Assembly: GCA_023387935.1 (NCBI GenBank)
Contig: JAEWHG010000018.1
Span: 1 to 20,953 of the forward strand
Direction of reading: 5' to 3'
DNA: 20,953 nt
DNA from: Bacillota bacterium
GTDB lineage: Bacteria; Bacillota; Clostridia; Peptostreptococcales; Natronincolaceae
How positions within the stretch are numbered: position 1 is the first letter of the stretch; each line of letters starts with the position of its first letter. Made by a program: the position numbers and the translations under genes. The notes under the pieces are model-generated. The model did not search any database and was not told the origin of the DNA. It saw nothing but the letters and a program-made list of their open reading frames with translations. Of this stretch, positions 13,469 through 20,953 are shown one piece after another.

Positions 13469-15187
13469 TTATATTTTAAATGTTTTTATTAAATTATTTA
13501 ATTTCTCAGCAGTATGTGACTGCTGAACAGCAGCAGCTGAAATTTGATTTAATGCTATTTGTGTTTCTTTTATGTTTTCGATTATTTCACTAGAATCAGA
13601 AGATGCATCACTCATATTACTTGCTACATTTTGTATCACCGCTGAGATTTCCTCAGTCGAAGCATTTAGCTCCTCAGCCATGGCAGCAGTTTCTTCAGAT
13701 AAGCTATTTACAAATAATGCATCTTTTTCGTAGCTGATGCCTGTATCTATTAACAAATCGTAATCCTTACTTACCCTATCATATATAAAGTTAATCGTTT
13801 CTTTTGAGTTGCTAGATAGATTGTTAAATGCAGATTCAACATTGCCAACCACCTTTTGAATATTAGATACATATTCCTCAGATTGCTCTGCCAACTTCCT
13901 TATTTCCTCTGCAACTACAGCAAAGCCCCTTCCACTTTCTCCTGCTCTTGCAGCTTCTATAGCCGCATTCAGAGCCAGTAAATTAGTTTGGGATGAAATT
14001 GATGATATTGATTCTGCTATAATTGAAATCTCTTTTACTACCTTGCCTTCATCTATAGCATTTAATATTGAATCGCCCTTTTCCTTGATAATATTATCTG
14101 CTAAAGATTTTGATTCTTGACCCTGATTTTTTATTGTTTCAGCTCTTAATTTGATCTTTCCTGACTCCTCATTTCCATCGGCAGAACTGGAAGCAAGCTG
14201 AGTAACACCTGAATTTACCTCCTGAATTGTAGCTGTTAATTCCTCCGTAGCAGCATTTATATCTTGAATACTGTCTACTATTTTTAGAGTACTCGTCGAT
14301 ATACCTTCAAATATAGTGCTAATTTCTTCTATGGTAGCTGAGAGTTCTTGTGAAGCATCCGCCACATCTGATGATTCTGTAGATATTTCCATTATTACTT
14401 CCTTTGTTTTTTTCTGAGCTTCCTTTAAAGCCTTTATTAGTCTAGCCAATTCATCATTAGACTTAGATTCTTTAATTTCAAAGGTTAAATCTCCATTGCC
14501 CAGGGACTCTGCAAAATCAAGGCCTTTTTTAACCTCTGAAGATATGTACTTAGATAGAAAAATTCCTAGGGATACAGTTATTATAAATCCTGCTAAAACA
14601 AAAACTAACATTAAAACATACGAATTCTCGTATATTTCTTCATTCTGTAGATTTGTATCCTCTGCATAGCTTTGGTAACCTGCTATTAAGTCATTAATAT
14701 TAGTAAATATGGCATTACTGTAATCTGGTAATGCATCTACTGCTTTCTCAATTTCCTCTGTATTACCACCTCTAATAATATCTACTGCTTTATTAATTTC
14801 CGTATTATAGCCTTCTATGCTTTGTTGCAGTTCATTAAATCCCTCAATTTCAGTATCTTCCGATATTCGAGATTTAATTGTATCTACTTTTTTACTACTC
14901 TGATCCAATAAGCTAAATATATTATTTGTTAACACATTTATTCTTTCTTCTTCATTCGTCCCCTTAAGATACTGAATAATTACTTCTACATGAAGCAAAT
15001 TTCCTCTAATCTGATGAAGTTCATCTATGTTTTTCAAGGTACTATTATACATTTCATTCGCATTATTATTTATAGTCTTTATACCACTAATTCCAAAAAA
15101 ACTCACTATACCTAGCAACAAAGTAACCATTAAAAATCCTGCCAGTAGTTTTACCTTGATCGACATATCCCTTATTAGCTGCATCAT
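13469..15187 (-). CDS. Transmembrane methyl-accepting chemotaxis protein
   Basis: A membrane chemoreceptor of 572 residues with a first membrane helix at about 12-33, a ~155-residue helical extracytoplasmic sensor of the four-helix-bundle type, a second membrane helix at about 190-212, a HAMP region (about 213-265) and a signalling coiled coil with tip SQTNLLALNAAIEAARAG (about 400-417) and GRGFAVVAEEIRKLAE. The ligand is unknown. The start is ATG at 15187; the next codon is also ATG, and either fits the GGAG ribosome-binding site. It has its own promoter at 15231-15259. Confidence 0.93.
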   Translation of the reverse strand: MMQLIRDMSIKVKLLAGFLMVTLLLGIVSFFGISGIKTINNNANEMYNSTLKNIDELHQIRGNLLHVEVIIQYLKGTNEEERINVLTNNIFSLLDQSSKKVDTIKSRISEDTEIEGFNELQQSIEGYNTEINKAVDIIRGGNTEEIEKAVDALPDYSNAIFTNINDLIAGYQSYAEDTNLQNEEIYENSYVLMLVFVLAGFIITVSLGIFLSKYISSEVKKGLDFAESLGNGDLTFEIKESKSNDELARLIKALKEAQKKTKEVIMEISTESSDVADASQELSATIEEISTIFEGISTSTLKIVDSIQDINAATEELTATIQEVNSGVTQLASSSADGNEESGKIKLRAETIKNQGQESKSLADNIIKEKGDSILNAIDEGKVVKEISIIAESISSISSQTNLLALNAAIEAARAGESGRGFAVVAEEIRKLAEQSEEYVSNIQKVVGNVESAFNNLSSNSKETINFIYDRVSKDYDLLIDTGISYEKDALFVNSLSEETAAMAEELNASTEEISAVIQNVASNMSDASSDSSEIIENIKETQIALNQISAAAVQQSHTAEKLNNLIKTFKI

Positions 15188-15230
15188 ATCACTCCGCCTT
15201 TATAATTTGTATGAATATTTAATCCATTTC

Positions 15231-15259
15231 AGTATATATCATTATAATTGTCGATTCAA
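15231..15259 (-). promoter_or_regulatory. Promoter of the transmembrane chemoreceptor
   Basis: On the minus strand there is TTGAAT (15259-15254), a 17-base spacer and TATACT (15236-15231), a good sigma-A match. No sigma-D (flagellar) promoter was recognised. Confidence 0.6.
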
Positions 15260-15324
15260 TAGAGATTATGTCGTAAATTGTATTTTTCGATAAAAAAATA
15301 TCAACTGAACAGTGTGTTAATTTA

Positions 15325-15918
15325 TTACTTTGTTGCTTTATCTATATTTAAAACTTTATTATAATCCTCTAAGTTATCAATATCTACGCCTAATGATTCA
15401 CTATCAACTTTATATTCCAATACTTCTTCACCATATTTTTTAATAATTTGTCGACCTCCTTCGTCCCCCTTTAAATCTAGAAGCTTTTCTCTCCAAGTTG
15501 AAGAAAAAATAACTGGGGTCCCTCTCTTACTATTATAAACAGGTACTAATATAGAGTATTTATTATCGTAATAAAAATTTATCATTTCATTTAAAAAATC
15601 CTTATTGATAAGAGGCTGATCTCCCATTAAAAACATAAAGCTATCATATTTATTAATATCTTCTATTTGTCTTAGAGCTTCCACTATTGAGGTGCTCTGT
15701 CCTTCATTGGCTCTTTTATTAAGGATAATATTTATAGAATACTTGGATCCGATATCTTTTACTTTGCCTTCCTGACAAACTATATAAATTTCTTCAAGTT
15801 TAGATGCCATTGTTTCTTTTATTACTGATTCAATAATCGTATTGTTTTTAAATGGTAAAATCAATTTATTTTTTCCCATTCTTCTAGAAAATCCTGCAGC
15901 TAAAATAATTCCTATCAT
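15325..15918 (-). CDS. MocA-like molybdenum cofactor cytidylyltransferase
   Basis: A nucleotidyltransferase that attaches CMP to molybdopterin to give the MCD form of the cofactor used by xanthine-dehydrogenase-family enzymes. The 197 residues start with the family motif IILAAGFSRRMGKNKLILPF, then FMFLMGDQPLI, RGTPVIFS and a GDEGGRQII segment, as in MocA/YgfJ. I chose the ATG at 15918 because GGAG precedes it by eight bases; an upstream in-frame ATG at 15975 would add 19 residues and lacks such a site. It is the last gene of the molybdenum hydroxylase cluster, separated from yqeC by a hairpin. Confidence 0.85.
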   Translation of the reverse strand: MIGIILAAGFSRRMGKNKLILPFKNNTIIESVIKETMASKLEEIYIVCQEGKVKDIGSKYSINIILNKRANEGQSTSIVEALRQIEDINKYDSFMFLMGDQPLINKDFLNEMINFYYDNKYSILVPVYNSKRGTPVIFSSTWREKLLDLKGDEGGRQIIKKYGEEVLEYKVDSESLGVDIDNLEDYNKVLNIDKATK

Positions 15919-15955
15919 AAAATTATCTCCAGTTCTTATAGAATATAATAAAAGG

Positions 15956-15994
15956 ATTACAAAGGACTTGTACAATATGCAAGTCCTTTGTGAT
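15956..15994 (-). terminator. Intra-cluster hairpin between yqeC and the MocA-like gene
   Basis: A 14-base stem ATTACAAAGGACTT / AAGTCCTTTGTGAT with one wobble and an 11-base loop. On the minus strand it is followed by CCTTTTATT, a weak U-run. It could be a partial terminator that lowers expression of the last gene, or an mRNA stabiliser. Confidence 0.55.
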
Positions 15995-16004
15995 CTAATT
16001 TTAT

Positions 16005-16811
16005 TTAATTACAACTTAGAATTTCTAAAATAGAATCTTTATCTTTTGCTTCTCCTAAAAAGATAGCATCAATTCTACTGTTAGAGCCCTTATAATTCTC
16101 TGTATCCGTTTCTTGGTCCTTAGTTTTTGCTATTATTTCTTTAGATAAATTAGATATCTCATCGTATTTTCCACTACTTCTAACTTTATTAAATAAAATA
16201 ATTCTCTTACTACTCGTCGGAATCCCCTTAGTTATCCCCAATGGATGTAAAGATAAGCTTATAATAAGGTTCTTATCCACATTACTTCCACATTTTTGTA
16301 TAAGTTTATGAATTAAATGGTGCCTATGAACATTTTCTTTATTTATTTCTTTTCCTAAAATATCAGTACCTATTAAAATTATTGTTATGCTACTTAATGA
16401 AGGCACTTGTGGCTCATGGATATCGGGCACCTTTAAACTTCTACCGTTAGAACCATCCCCTTCTACTAAAAACCAAAATTCTCTATTTTCTTTATATATT
16501 TCATCCATCTCTTCAGGAGTAAATCCCTTTAGCTTGTTTTCAGTAGTGATTTCTTTACCTATCAAAATCCTCTTTGCATTTTGATTTTCCTTTATTCTTA
16601 TTTTGGCCTCATTAATGCTTTTCGTAATAATACGAACATCGTATGTAGAGGGCTTTGGCATAAATATTGCTGTTGTAGTAGTTAATACAACGGATTTGCC
16701 TGAATATGACAGTTCTTCTCCTAAACGAAAAAGGGTAGTGGTTTTACCACCACCCCCGATTAATGTAATTAAAACGGGATCTTTTAGCTCTAAAGCTTTT
16801 GTTATTTCCAT
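16005..16811 (-). CDS. yqeC: Selenium-dependent molybdenum hydroxylase accessory protein YqeC
   Basis: A 268-residue P-loop protein with GGGGKTTT at 19-26 in LITLIGGGGKTTTLFRLGEEL, followed by VVLTTTTAIFMP and an EGDGSNGRSLKVP segment, all typical of YqeC. The family is a genomic marker for molybdenum hydroxylases that need a labile selenium in the cofactor; its biochemical reaction is not settled. ATG at 16811 lies 3 bases after the adenine deaminase stop, with the ribosome-binding site inside the end of that gene, so translation is coupled. The partner marker YqeB is not in the window. Confidence 0.9.
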   Translation of the reverse strand: MEITKALELKDPVLITLIGGGGKTTTLFRLGEELSYSGKSVVLTTTTAIFMPKPSTYDVRIITKSINEAKIRIKENQNAKRILIGKEITTENKLKGFTPEEMDEIYKENREFWFLVEGDGSNGRSLKVPDIHEPQVPSLSSITIILIGTDILGKEINKENVHRHHLIHKLIQKCGSNVDKNLIISLSLHPLGITKGIPTSSKRIILFNKVRSSGKYDEISNLSKEIIAKTKDQETDTENYKGSNSRIDAIFLGEAKDKDSILEILSCN

Positions 16812-16814
16812 ATT

Positions 16815-18542
16815 TTACTCCTTTTTTACCTGTATCTCTGTAAATTTAAAGTTTTTAACATCAAAAAGTCCCATATCTGTTAGCTTTAAGTCTGGTATAA
16901 CAGGAAGAGCTAAAAATGCTAATGTCATAAATGGCTCTATATCTTTACTCACACCTAATTTTTCGTAGGCAATATCCAGCATTTCTCCTAAATCAGAATT
17001 TATTTTTTCTATAGGCTCTATAGACATTAAGCCTCCTATTGGTAGCTCTAAAGTTTGAATTATTTTCCCATCGGATGCCATAGTTATGCCACCGCCAACC
17101 CGTGTAACCTCATCTATAGCTAATAAAATATCCCCATCATTATCACCAATTACAATTATGTTATGTGAATCGTGCGCTATGGTAGATGCGATTGCTCCAC
17201 CCTTTAGGTTGAAGTTTTCCACTAAACCAAGACCTATGTTGCCTGTCGCTTTATGCCTTTCTACAACTACTAATTTTAAAATATCTTGATTTACATTGTA
17301 CTTGAAAAATCCATCCTCTATATCTACTTCTCTCTCAACCTTTTCAGTAACAAGACTGCGTGGTAATATCTTTATAACATTGACCCTATTTGATTCTAGC
17401 CTAATTCTTAAATCTTCCTCTACCACTTCTTTTATATGAACTGTATTCGTAACCTTAGAATAGTCTCCCATAGCTATATTAAACAAGGCTTTATTTTTCT
17501 CTGCAACTAATTTACCCTTTTTAAATACCTTTAATGCTTTAAATTCTTTTAGATCTTCTAAAACTACAATGTCAGCATCATACCCTGGAGCAATAGCTCC
17601 TATATGCTTTAATCCGTAACACTCTGCCGCATTAATCGTTGCCATTTGAATCGAATTAATCGGATCGATACCTTCCTCCACTGCCAAACGAAGGTTATGA
17701 TCTATATGACCATTTAAAAGTATATCCTCTGGATGCTTATCATCTGCACAGAAGAGGCATCTTCTCATATTTTCCTTGTTTACTGCTTTTATTAAATCCT
17801 TTAAATTTCTGGCTGCAGAGCCTTCTCTAATTAATATATACATACCAAGCCTTAGTCTATCCAGCATTTCTTCAACTGTAGAGCATTCGTGCTCTGTTCT
17901 TATACCAGCTGCGGCATATGCATTTAAATCTTTTCCTTCTATTGAAGGTCCATGCCCATCTATTATTTTACCATCTGCCATAATTATCTTATCTATAATA
18001 TCAGATTTCCCTTCTATAACATTAGGGTAATCCATTAGCTCTCCTAAACCAAGTACTCTTTCGTGGTTAATTAATCTCTTTAGATCGTCAGCTCTTAAAA
18101 TCGCTCCTGCATTTTCAAAGGTTGTTGAAGGTACACAGGACGGGAGCATAACATAGACGCCAAGAGGAATATTTTCGCTGGCTTCTATCATATATTCTAT
18201 CCCTTCCATACCACAAACATTGGCTATTTCGTGAGGATCAGCAATTATAGTAGTTGTTCCTCTAGGAACCACCGCCTTTGCAAATTCGCTAGGCGTTGCC
18301 AATGAGGACTCTATATGCACATGGCCATCAATAAATCCAGGCGAAACATATTTTCCAGCTAAATCTATTTCTTCCACGCCTTCATAATTACCAATACCAA
18401 CTATTTTATTCCCTTCTATGGCAATATCTCCGTCCACTATTTCACCGGAAAAAACATTCACTATTTTTCCATTTTTCAATACTAAGGAAGGTAGCACTCT
18501 TCCAGCAGCCATATCTATTCTCCGTTTTATTTCCTCTTTCAT
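16815..18542 (-). CDS. ade: Adenine deaminase
   Basis: A metal-dependent amidohydrolase that converts adenine to hypoxanthine and ammonia. Its 575 residues match the usual AdeC length. The metal-binding motif GFIDGHVHIESS is at about 69-80, followed by PRGTTTIIADPHEIANVCG (about 93-111), DGHGPSIEGKDLNAY, RTEHECS and LFCADDKHPEDI, all hallmarks of the family. A C-terminal domain includes IAHDSHNIIVIGDND. ATG at 18542 follows AAAGGAGATGG. It lies between the molybdoenzyme genes and yqeC, linking the cluster to purine breakdown: the product hypoxanthine is a plausible substrate for the neighbouring hydroxylase. Confidence 0.96.
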   Translation of the reverse strand: MKEEIKRRIDMAAGRVLPSLVLKNGKIVNVFSGEIVDGDIAIEGNKIVGIGNYEGVEEIDLAGKYVSPGFIDGHVHIESSLATPSEFAKAVVPRGTTTIIADPHEIANVCGMEGIEYMIEASENIPLGVYVMLPSCVPSTTFENAGAILRADDLKRLINHERVLGLGELMDYPNVIEGKSDIIDKIIMADGKIIDGHGPSIEGKDLNAYAAAGIRTEHECSTVEEMLDRLRLGMYILIREGSAARNLKDLIKAVNKENMRRCLFCADDKHPEDILLNGHIDHNLRLAVEEGIDPINSIQMATINAAECYGLKHIGAIAPGYDADIVVLEDLKEFKALKVFKKGKLVAEKNKALFNIAMGDYSKVTNTVHIKEVVEEDLRIRLESNRVNVIKILPRSLVTEKVEREVDIEDGFFKYNVNQDILKLVVVERHKATGNIGLGLVENFNLKGGAIASTIAHDSHNIIVIGDNDGDILLAIDEVTRVGGGITMASDGKIIQTLELPIGGLMSIEPIEKINSDLGEMLDIAYEKLGVSKDIEPFMTLAFLALPVIPDLKLTDMGLFDVKNFKFTEIQVKKE

Positions 18543-18673
18543 AATTTAACCATCTCCTTTCCCTGGATAGTTCGCACCCATTGTGTAAAATATAATTTTT
18601 TACTCCAATTACTGTGCCATATTAATCAAGGTATTAAATCTTAATTTAACATAATAACTACTTTTTTATCAAG

Positions 18674-19654
18674 CTATTTTTTGTTTAAAGCTTTTAACAC
18701 GATATCTGGAGTTACTGGTATTTCATTTATTTTTACACCTATAGCGTTATATATAGCATTTAATATGGCTGGGGCAACACCTAACATTACAGGCTCTCCA
18801 ATGCCCTTTGCACCGAATGGCCCCGTAGATTCTGGAGATTCTATTATAATTTTTTCTAGCTCTGGTACATCCATTGCCGTAGGGATTAAATAATTACTAA
18901 ATCGATCGTTTTTAATTTCTCCATTTTTAACATTAAGATCCTCAAAGATACCGTAGCCTAAACCCATAGCAAAGCCTCCATCCATCTGACCTTCTATTAG
19001 CTTTGGGTTAATAGCTCTACCCACATCCTGAGCACAAACTGCTCTAATTATTTCTATGATACCCGTTTTAGTATCTACTTCAACTTCCACTCCATAAACA
19101 CTAAATGTATAGGGCCAATAGGGTGCGCCTTGACCTGTTTCTTCATCTATTTTCGTTGTTTGGGCCGTAAATTCTCCTTCTGCTTTAAGGGGATTGTCAC
19201 GGAAAAATTGTGCTAGCTCCTTTAATGATATATTTTTACGTGGAAAACTACTTACAAACACTGCTTTGTTCTTTAATTCTAAACCTACTGTAGTATTAAG
19301 CTGTAGTATTTCCTTGCTATTGATAAGAATCGCTTCTTTTAAATTCTCTGCTGCTATTTTAATCGCATTTCCAGTATTGTAGGTTTGCCTACTTGCAGCT
19401 GCCGTACCTGCATCTGGAGTTATACTAGAATCCTCACAAATAAATATGATATCATCTACAGAAAGCCCTAAAACCTCCGCAGGAATCTGACTCATTATAG
19501 TCTTAGCTCCTTGCCCAACCTCCGTTGCTCCTACATAAATAGCAACTCTACCGTCTATGCAAAGTTCTGCCACTGCCCGTGAAACATCTGGAAAACCGTT
19601 TCCATATCCTGTGCCATACATTGCGCTACCTATTCCAATACCTCGTTTTTTCAT
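18674..19654 (-). CDS. Molybdenum hydroxylase, molybdopterin subunit C-terminal half (NdhM type)
   Basis: The second half of the molybdopterin-binding chain of a xanthine-dehydrogenase-family enzyme, 326 residues. It starts MKKRGIGIGSAMYGTG, the point where one-piece relatives continue after the middle of their molybdopterin domain. VGATEVGQGAKT and TPDAGTAAASRQTYNTGNA bind the cofactor, and FGAKGIGEPVMLG carries the catalytic glutamate (Glu287). Its ATG overlaps the stop of the preceding half as ATGA, and a strong GGGAGGTG lies within that gene, so this looks like a true two-gene arrangement rather than a frameshift. The same split is known in Eubacterium barkeri nicotinate dehydrogenase (NdhL about 50 kDa, NdhM about 37 kDa), a selenium enzyme. 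Confidence 0.9.
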   Translation of the reverse strand: MKKRGIGIGSAMYGTGYGNGFPDVSRAVAELCIDGRVAIYVGATEVGQGAKTIMSQIPAEVLGLSVDDIIFICEDSSITPDAGTAAASRQTYNTGNAIKIAAENLKEAILINSKEILQLNTTVGLELKNKAVFVSSFPRKNISLKELAQFFRDNPLKAEGEFTAQTTKIDEETGQGAPYWPYTFSVYGVEVEVDTKTGIIEIIRAVCAQDVGRAINPKLIEGQMDGGFAMGLGYGIFEDLNVKNGEIKNDRFSNYLIPTAMDVPELEKIIIESPESTGPFGAKGIGEPVMLGVAPAILNAIYNAIGVKINEIPVTPDIVLKALNKK

Positions 19655-20913
19655 TTCTGCACCTCCCTAAGAAGATTTAGTGACTTTGCCACCGCTTCTA
19701 TACACTCTATTAGAGGAACGCTTTCGTGTAAAACCTGCCCTGTAGCCGTTGTAGAGCCTACACGGAAACCATTTTTAAGCCTTATTGTAATTGGATCCAT
19801 ATTCAACTTCTCTGCTAATTGATCCATTTGTAGTTCGTGTCCAACAGGAACCTGCGCCGCTCCAAAACCCCTCATGGCTCCAGCAAATGGGTTATTTGTA
19901 TATACCCCATATCCATCTATTTTAACATTTGGTATTTCATAAGGTCCTGTGGCATGGGTTGTAGCCTTTCTAACAACATTATTTACCCAAGATGCATAAG
20001 CTCCCGTATCTGCAATAATTTCCGCCTCCATAGCAAGTAGCATTCCAGCTTTATCTGCCCCCGTTTTATATTTCATAATCATAGGATGTCTCTTAGCATG
20101 TGCTGCAAAGGATTCTTCCCTTGAATATACTGCTTTTACCGGTTTATTTAGCATTTTAGCAGCAAGGGCAATATGAATTTGAAGGGTTAAGTCCTCCCTG
20201 CCTCCAAATGCACCTCCTACGGCTGGGTTTATAACTCTTATATGATCTTTTGGTACCAATAATGCTTCTGCTATTTCTTCTTGATCGAAATGCGTATATT
20301 GAGTTGCTGCACAAACCACAATTTTTCCATCTTCATCCACGTAAGCCACCCCTGCTTCTGGCTGTAAAAATGCATGATCCACCATGGATGTTTTATATAC
20401 ATCTTCAACGATTACTGCACAGTTTTTAAAACCTTCCTCCACATTTCCTTTTCTAATTTTACAATGATGCACTATATTATGCACATCATGCACCTTTGGC
20501 GAATTCTCCTTCATTGCTTCTATTGGGTCAAATACACTCTCAAGTTCTTCGTATTCAACCTCTATTTTTGATGCAGCTATTTCAGCAATTTTTCTATTTT
20601 CAGCAACAACGAATGCAATAGGGTCCCCTATCCTTCTTACCTTTTTACTACAAAATACTTCATGGTCCTTATATAATACGCCATGGCTGTTGTGAGGAAC
20701 ATCCTTAGCAGTAAAAACCTTAATTACTCCTTCTATGCTTTCAGCTTCCCTTGTATCTAACCGTATATATGCATGAGGCTTAGTTGATCTTACTGTTTTC
20801 CCATAAAGCATTCCTTCCATAGTTATATCTTCAGGATAAATAGCTCTTCCTGTTACCTTTGAAAGTCCATCTACTCTGATCACGTTTTTGCCAACTACTT
20901 CTAGATGCTTCAT
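19651..20913 (-). CDS. Molybdenum hydroxylase, molybdopterin subunit N-terminal half (NdhL type)
   Basis: The first half of the molybdopterin-binding subunit, 420 residues. It has an N-terminal hammerhead domain (about 15-125, VDGLSKVTGRAIYPEDI), then QPEAGVAYVDEDG, ATQYTHFDQ (Gln205), the diagnostic GGAFGGRED (233-241) and the cofactor-proximal AGAMRGFGAAQ (about 344-354). It ends at SLNLLREVQK, where one-piece enzymes run on into the RGIG segment. ATG at 20913 follows AAGGGGGG. With the adjacent adenine deaminase the substrate may be a purine (hypoxanthine or xanthine), but nicotinate-type hydroxylases share this architecture and the sequence does not decide. The iron-sulfur and FAD subunits are expected to the right of the window. 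Confidence 0.9.
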   Translation of the reverse strand: MKHLEVVGKNVIRVDGLSKVTGRAIYPEDITMEGMLYGKTVRSTKPHAYIRLDTREAESIEGVIKVFTAKDVPHNSHGVLYKDHEVFCSKKVRRIGDPIAFVVAENRKIAEIAASKIEVEYEELESVFDPIEAMKENSPKVHDVHNIVHHCKIRKGNVEEGFKNCAVIVEDVYKTSMVDHAFLQPEAGVAYVDEDGKIVVCAATQYTHFDQEEIAEALLVPKDHIRVINPAVGGAFGGREDLTLQIHIALAAKMLNKPVKAVYSREESFAAHAKRHPMIMKYKTGADKAGMLLAMEAEIIADTGAYASWVNNVVRKATTHATGPYEIPNVKIDGYGVYTNNPFAGAMRGFGAAQVPVGHELQMDQLAEKLNMDPITIRLKNGFRVGSTTATGQVLHESVPLIECIEAVAKSLNLLREVQK

Positions 20914-20953
20914 AAACTTTCCCCCCTTAAAAGCCTTCCTGCCCTCTCTACAG
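20910..20953 (-). CDS. C-terminal end of an upstream gene, possibly the [2Fe-2S] subunit (partial)
   Basis: An open frame enters from the right edge and ends VERAGRLLRGESL with a TGA that overlaps the next ATG as ATGA. The 4-base overlap and the Ala/Arg/Leu-rich tail fit the end of a small iron-sulfur subunit, where the chain usually continues after an IVEAV-like helix. Only 13 residues are visible, so the identity is inferred from position. Confidence 0.4.
   Translation of the reverse strand, partial: VERAGRLLRGESL

Noticed and set aside
18543..18673. Purine riboswitch upstream of adenine deaminase
   Set aside because: The 131-base gap lacks the conserved purine-aptamer core, and no terminator follows; nothing else was recognised there except the AAAGGAGATGG ribosome-binding site.
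19651..19654. Possible frameshift splitting one molybdopterin subunit
   Set aside because: The second frame has its own ATG and a strong Shine-Dalgarno inside the first gene, with an ATGA overlap, and the same split is known in NdhL/NdhM enzymes.

Overview
The window is AT-rich, with tight Shine-Dalgarno-led operons, T-box leaders, lipoprotein signals, and a selenium-type molybdenum hydroxylase cluster. This points to a Gram-positive anaerobe of the Clostridia; the gene repertoire resembles Alkaliphilus-like Clostridiaceae. That is an inference from gene content, not a database match.

Layout, left to right. (1) 1-2773, minus strand: fatty-acid synthesis operon accB-accC-accD. accD runs off the left edge and lacks the usual zinc ribbon. 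The operon promoter is overlapped by a perfect palindrome resembling a FapR operator. (2) 2801-6016, minus strand: a three-gene ABC uptake system of the TrpXYZ type (ATPase, permease, lipoprotein binding protein) behind a T-box leader whose specifier reads UUC (Phe). (3) 6070-7448, plus strand: a second T-box, divergent from the first, with specifier UGG (Trp). A 450-base leader follows, carrying a series of hairpins that share an unusual apical structure, and then the tryptophan transporter trpP. The two aromatic amino-acid uptake systems are thus placed back to back, each reading its own tRNA. (4) 7460-8548, plus: a cation diffusion facilitator whose consensus promoter lies between two 17-base direct repeats. 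(5) 8670-10439, minus: a lipoprotein flavoprotein with a covalent-FMN domain and a complete fumarate reductase active site. (6) 10651-11547, plus: a DUF4349 membrane protein. (7) 11769-15259: two convergent chemoreceptors, one soluble with a zinc-binding CZB domain and one transmembrane, separated by a MITE-like element that contains a bidirectional terminator. (8) 15325-20953, minus: purine / molybdenum hydroxylase cluster. It holds the two halves of a split molybdopterin subunit (NdhL/NdhM architecture), adenine deaminase, the selenium-hydroxylase marker YqeC and a MocA-like cytidylyltransferase. The tail of another gene, probably the iron-sulfur subunit, lies at the right edge.

Functionally, region 8 can be read as adenine to hypoxanthine (deaminase) followed by hydroxylation (molybdoenzyme), with YqeC and MocA maturing the cofactor. 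The most unusual signal is the set of four hairpins at 6441-6710. Their outer stems differ in sequence but keep pairing, while every apex can form tandem G.A pairs closed by a small A-rich loop. I do not recognise this as a named RNA family.
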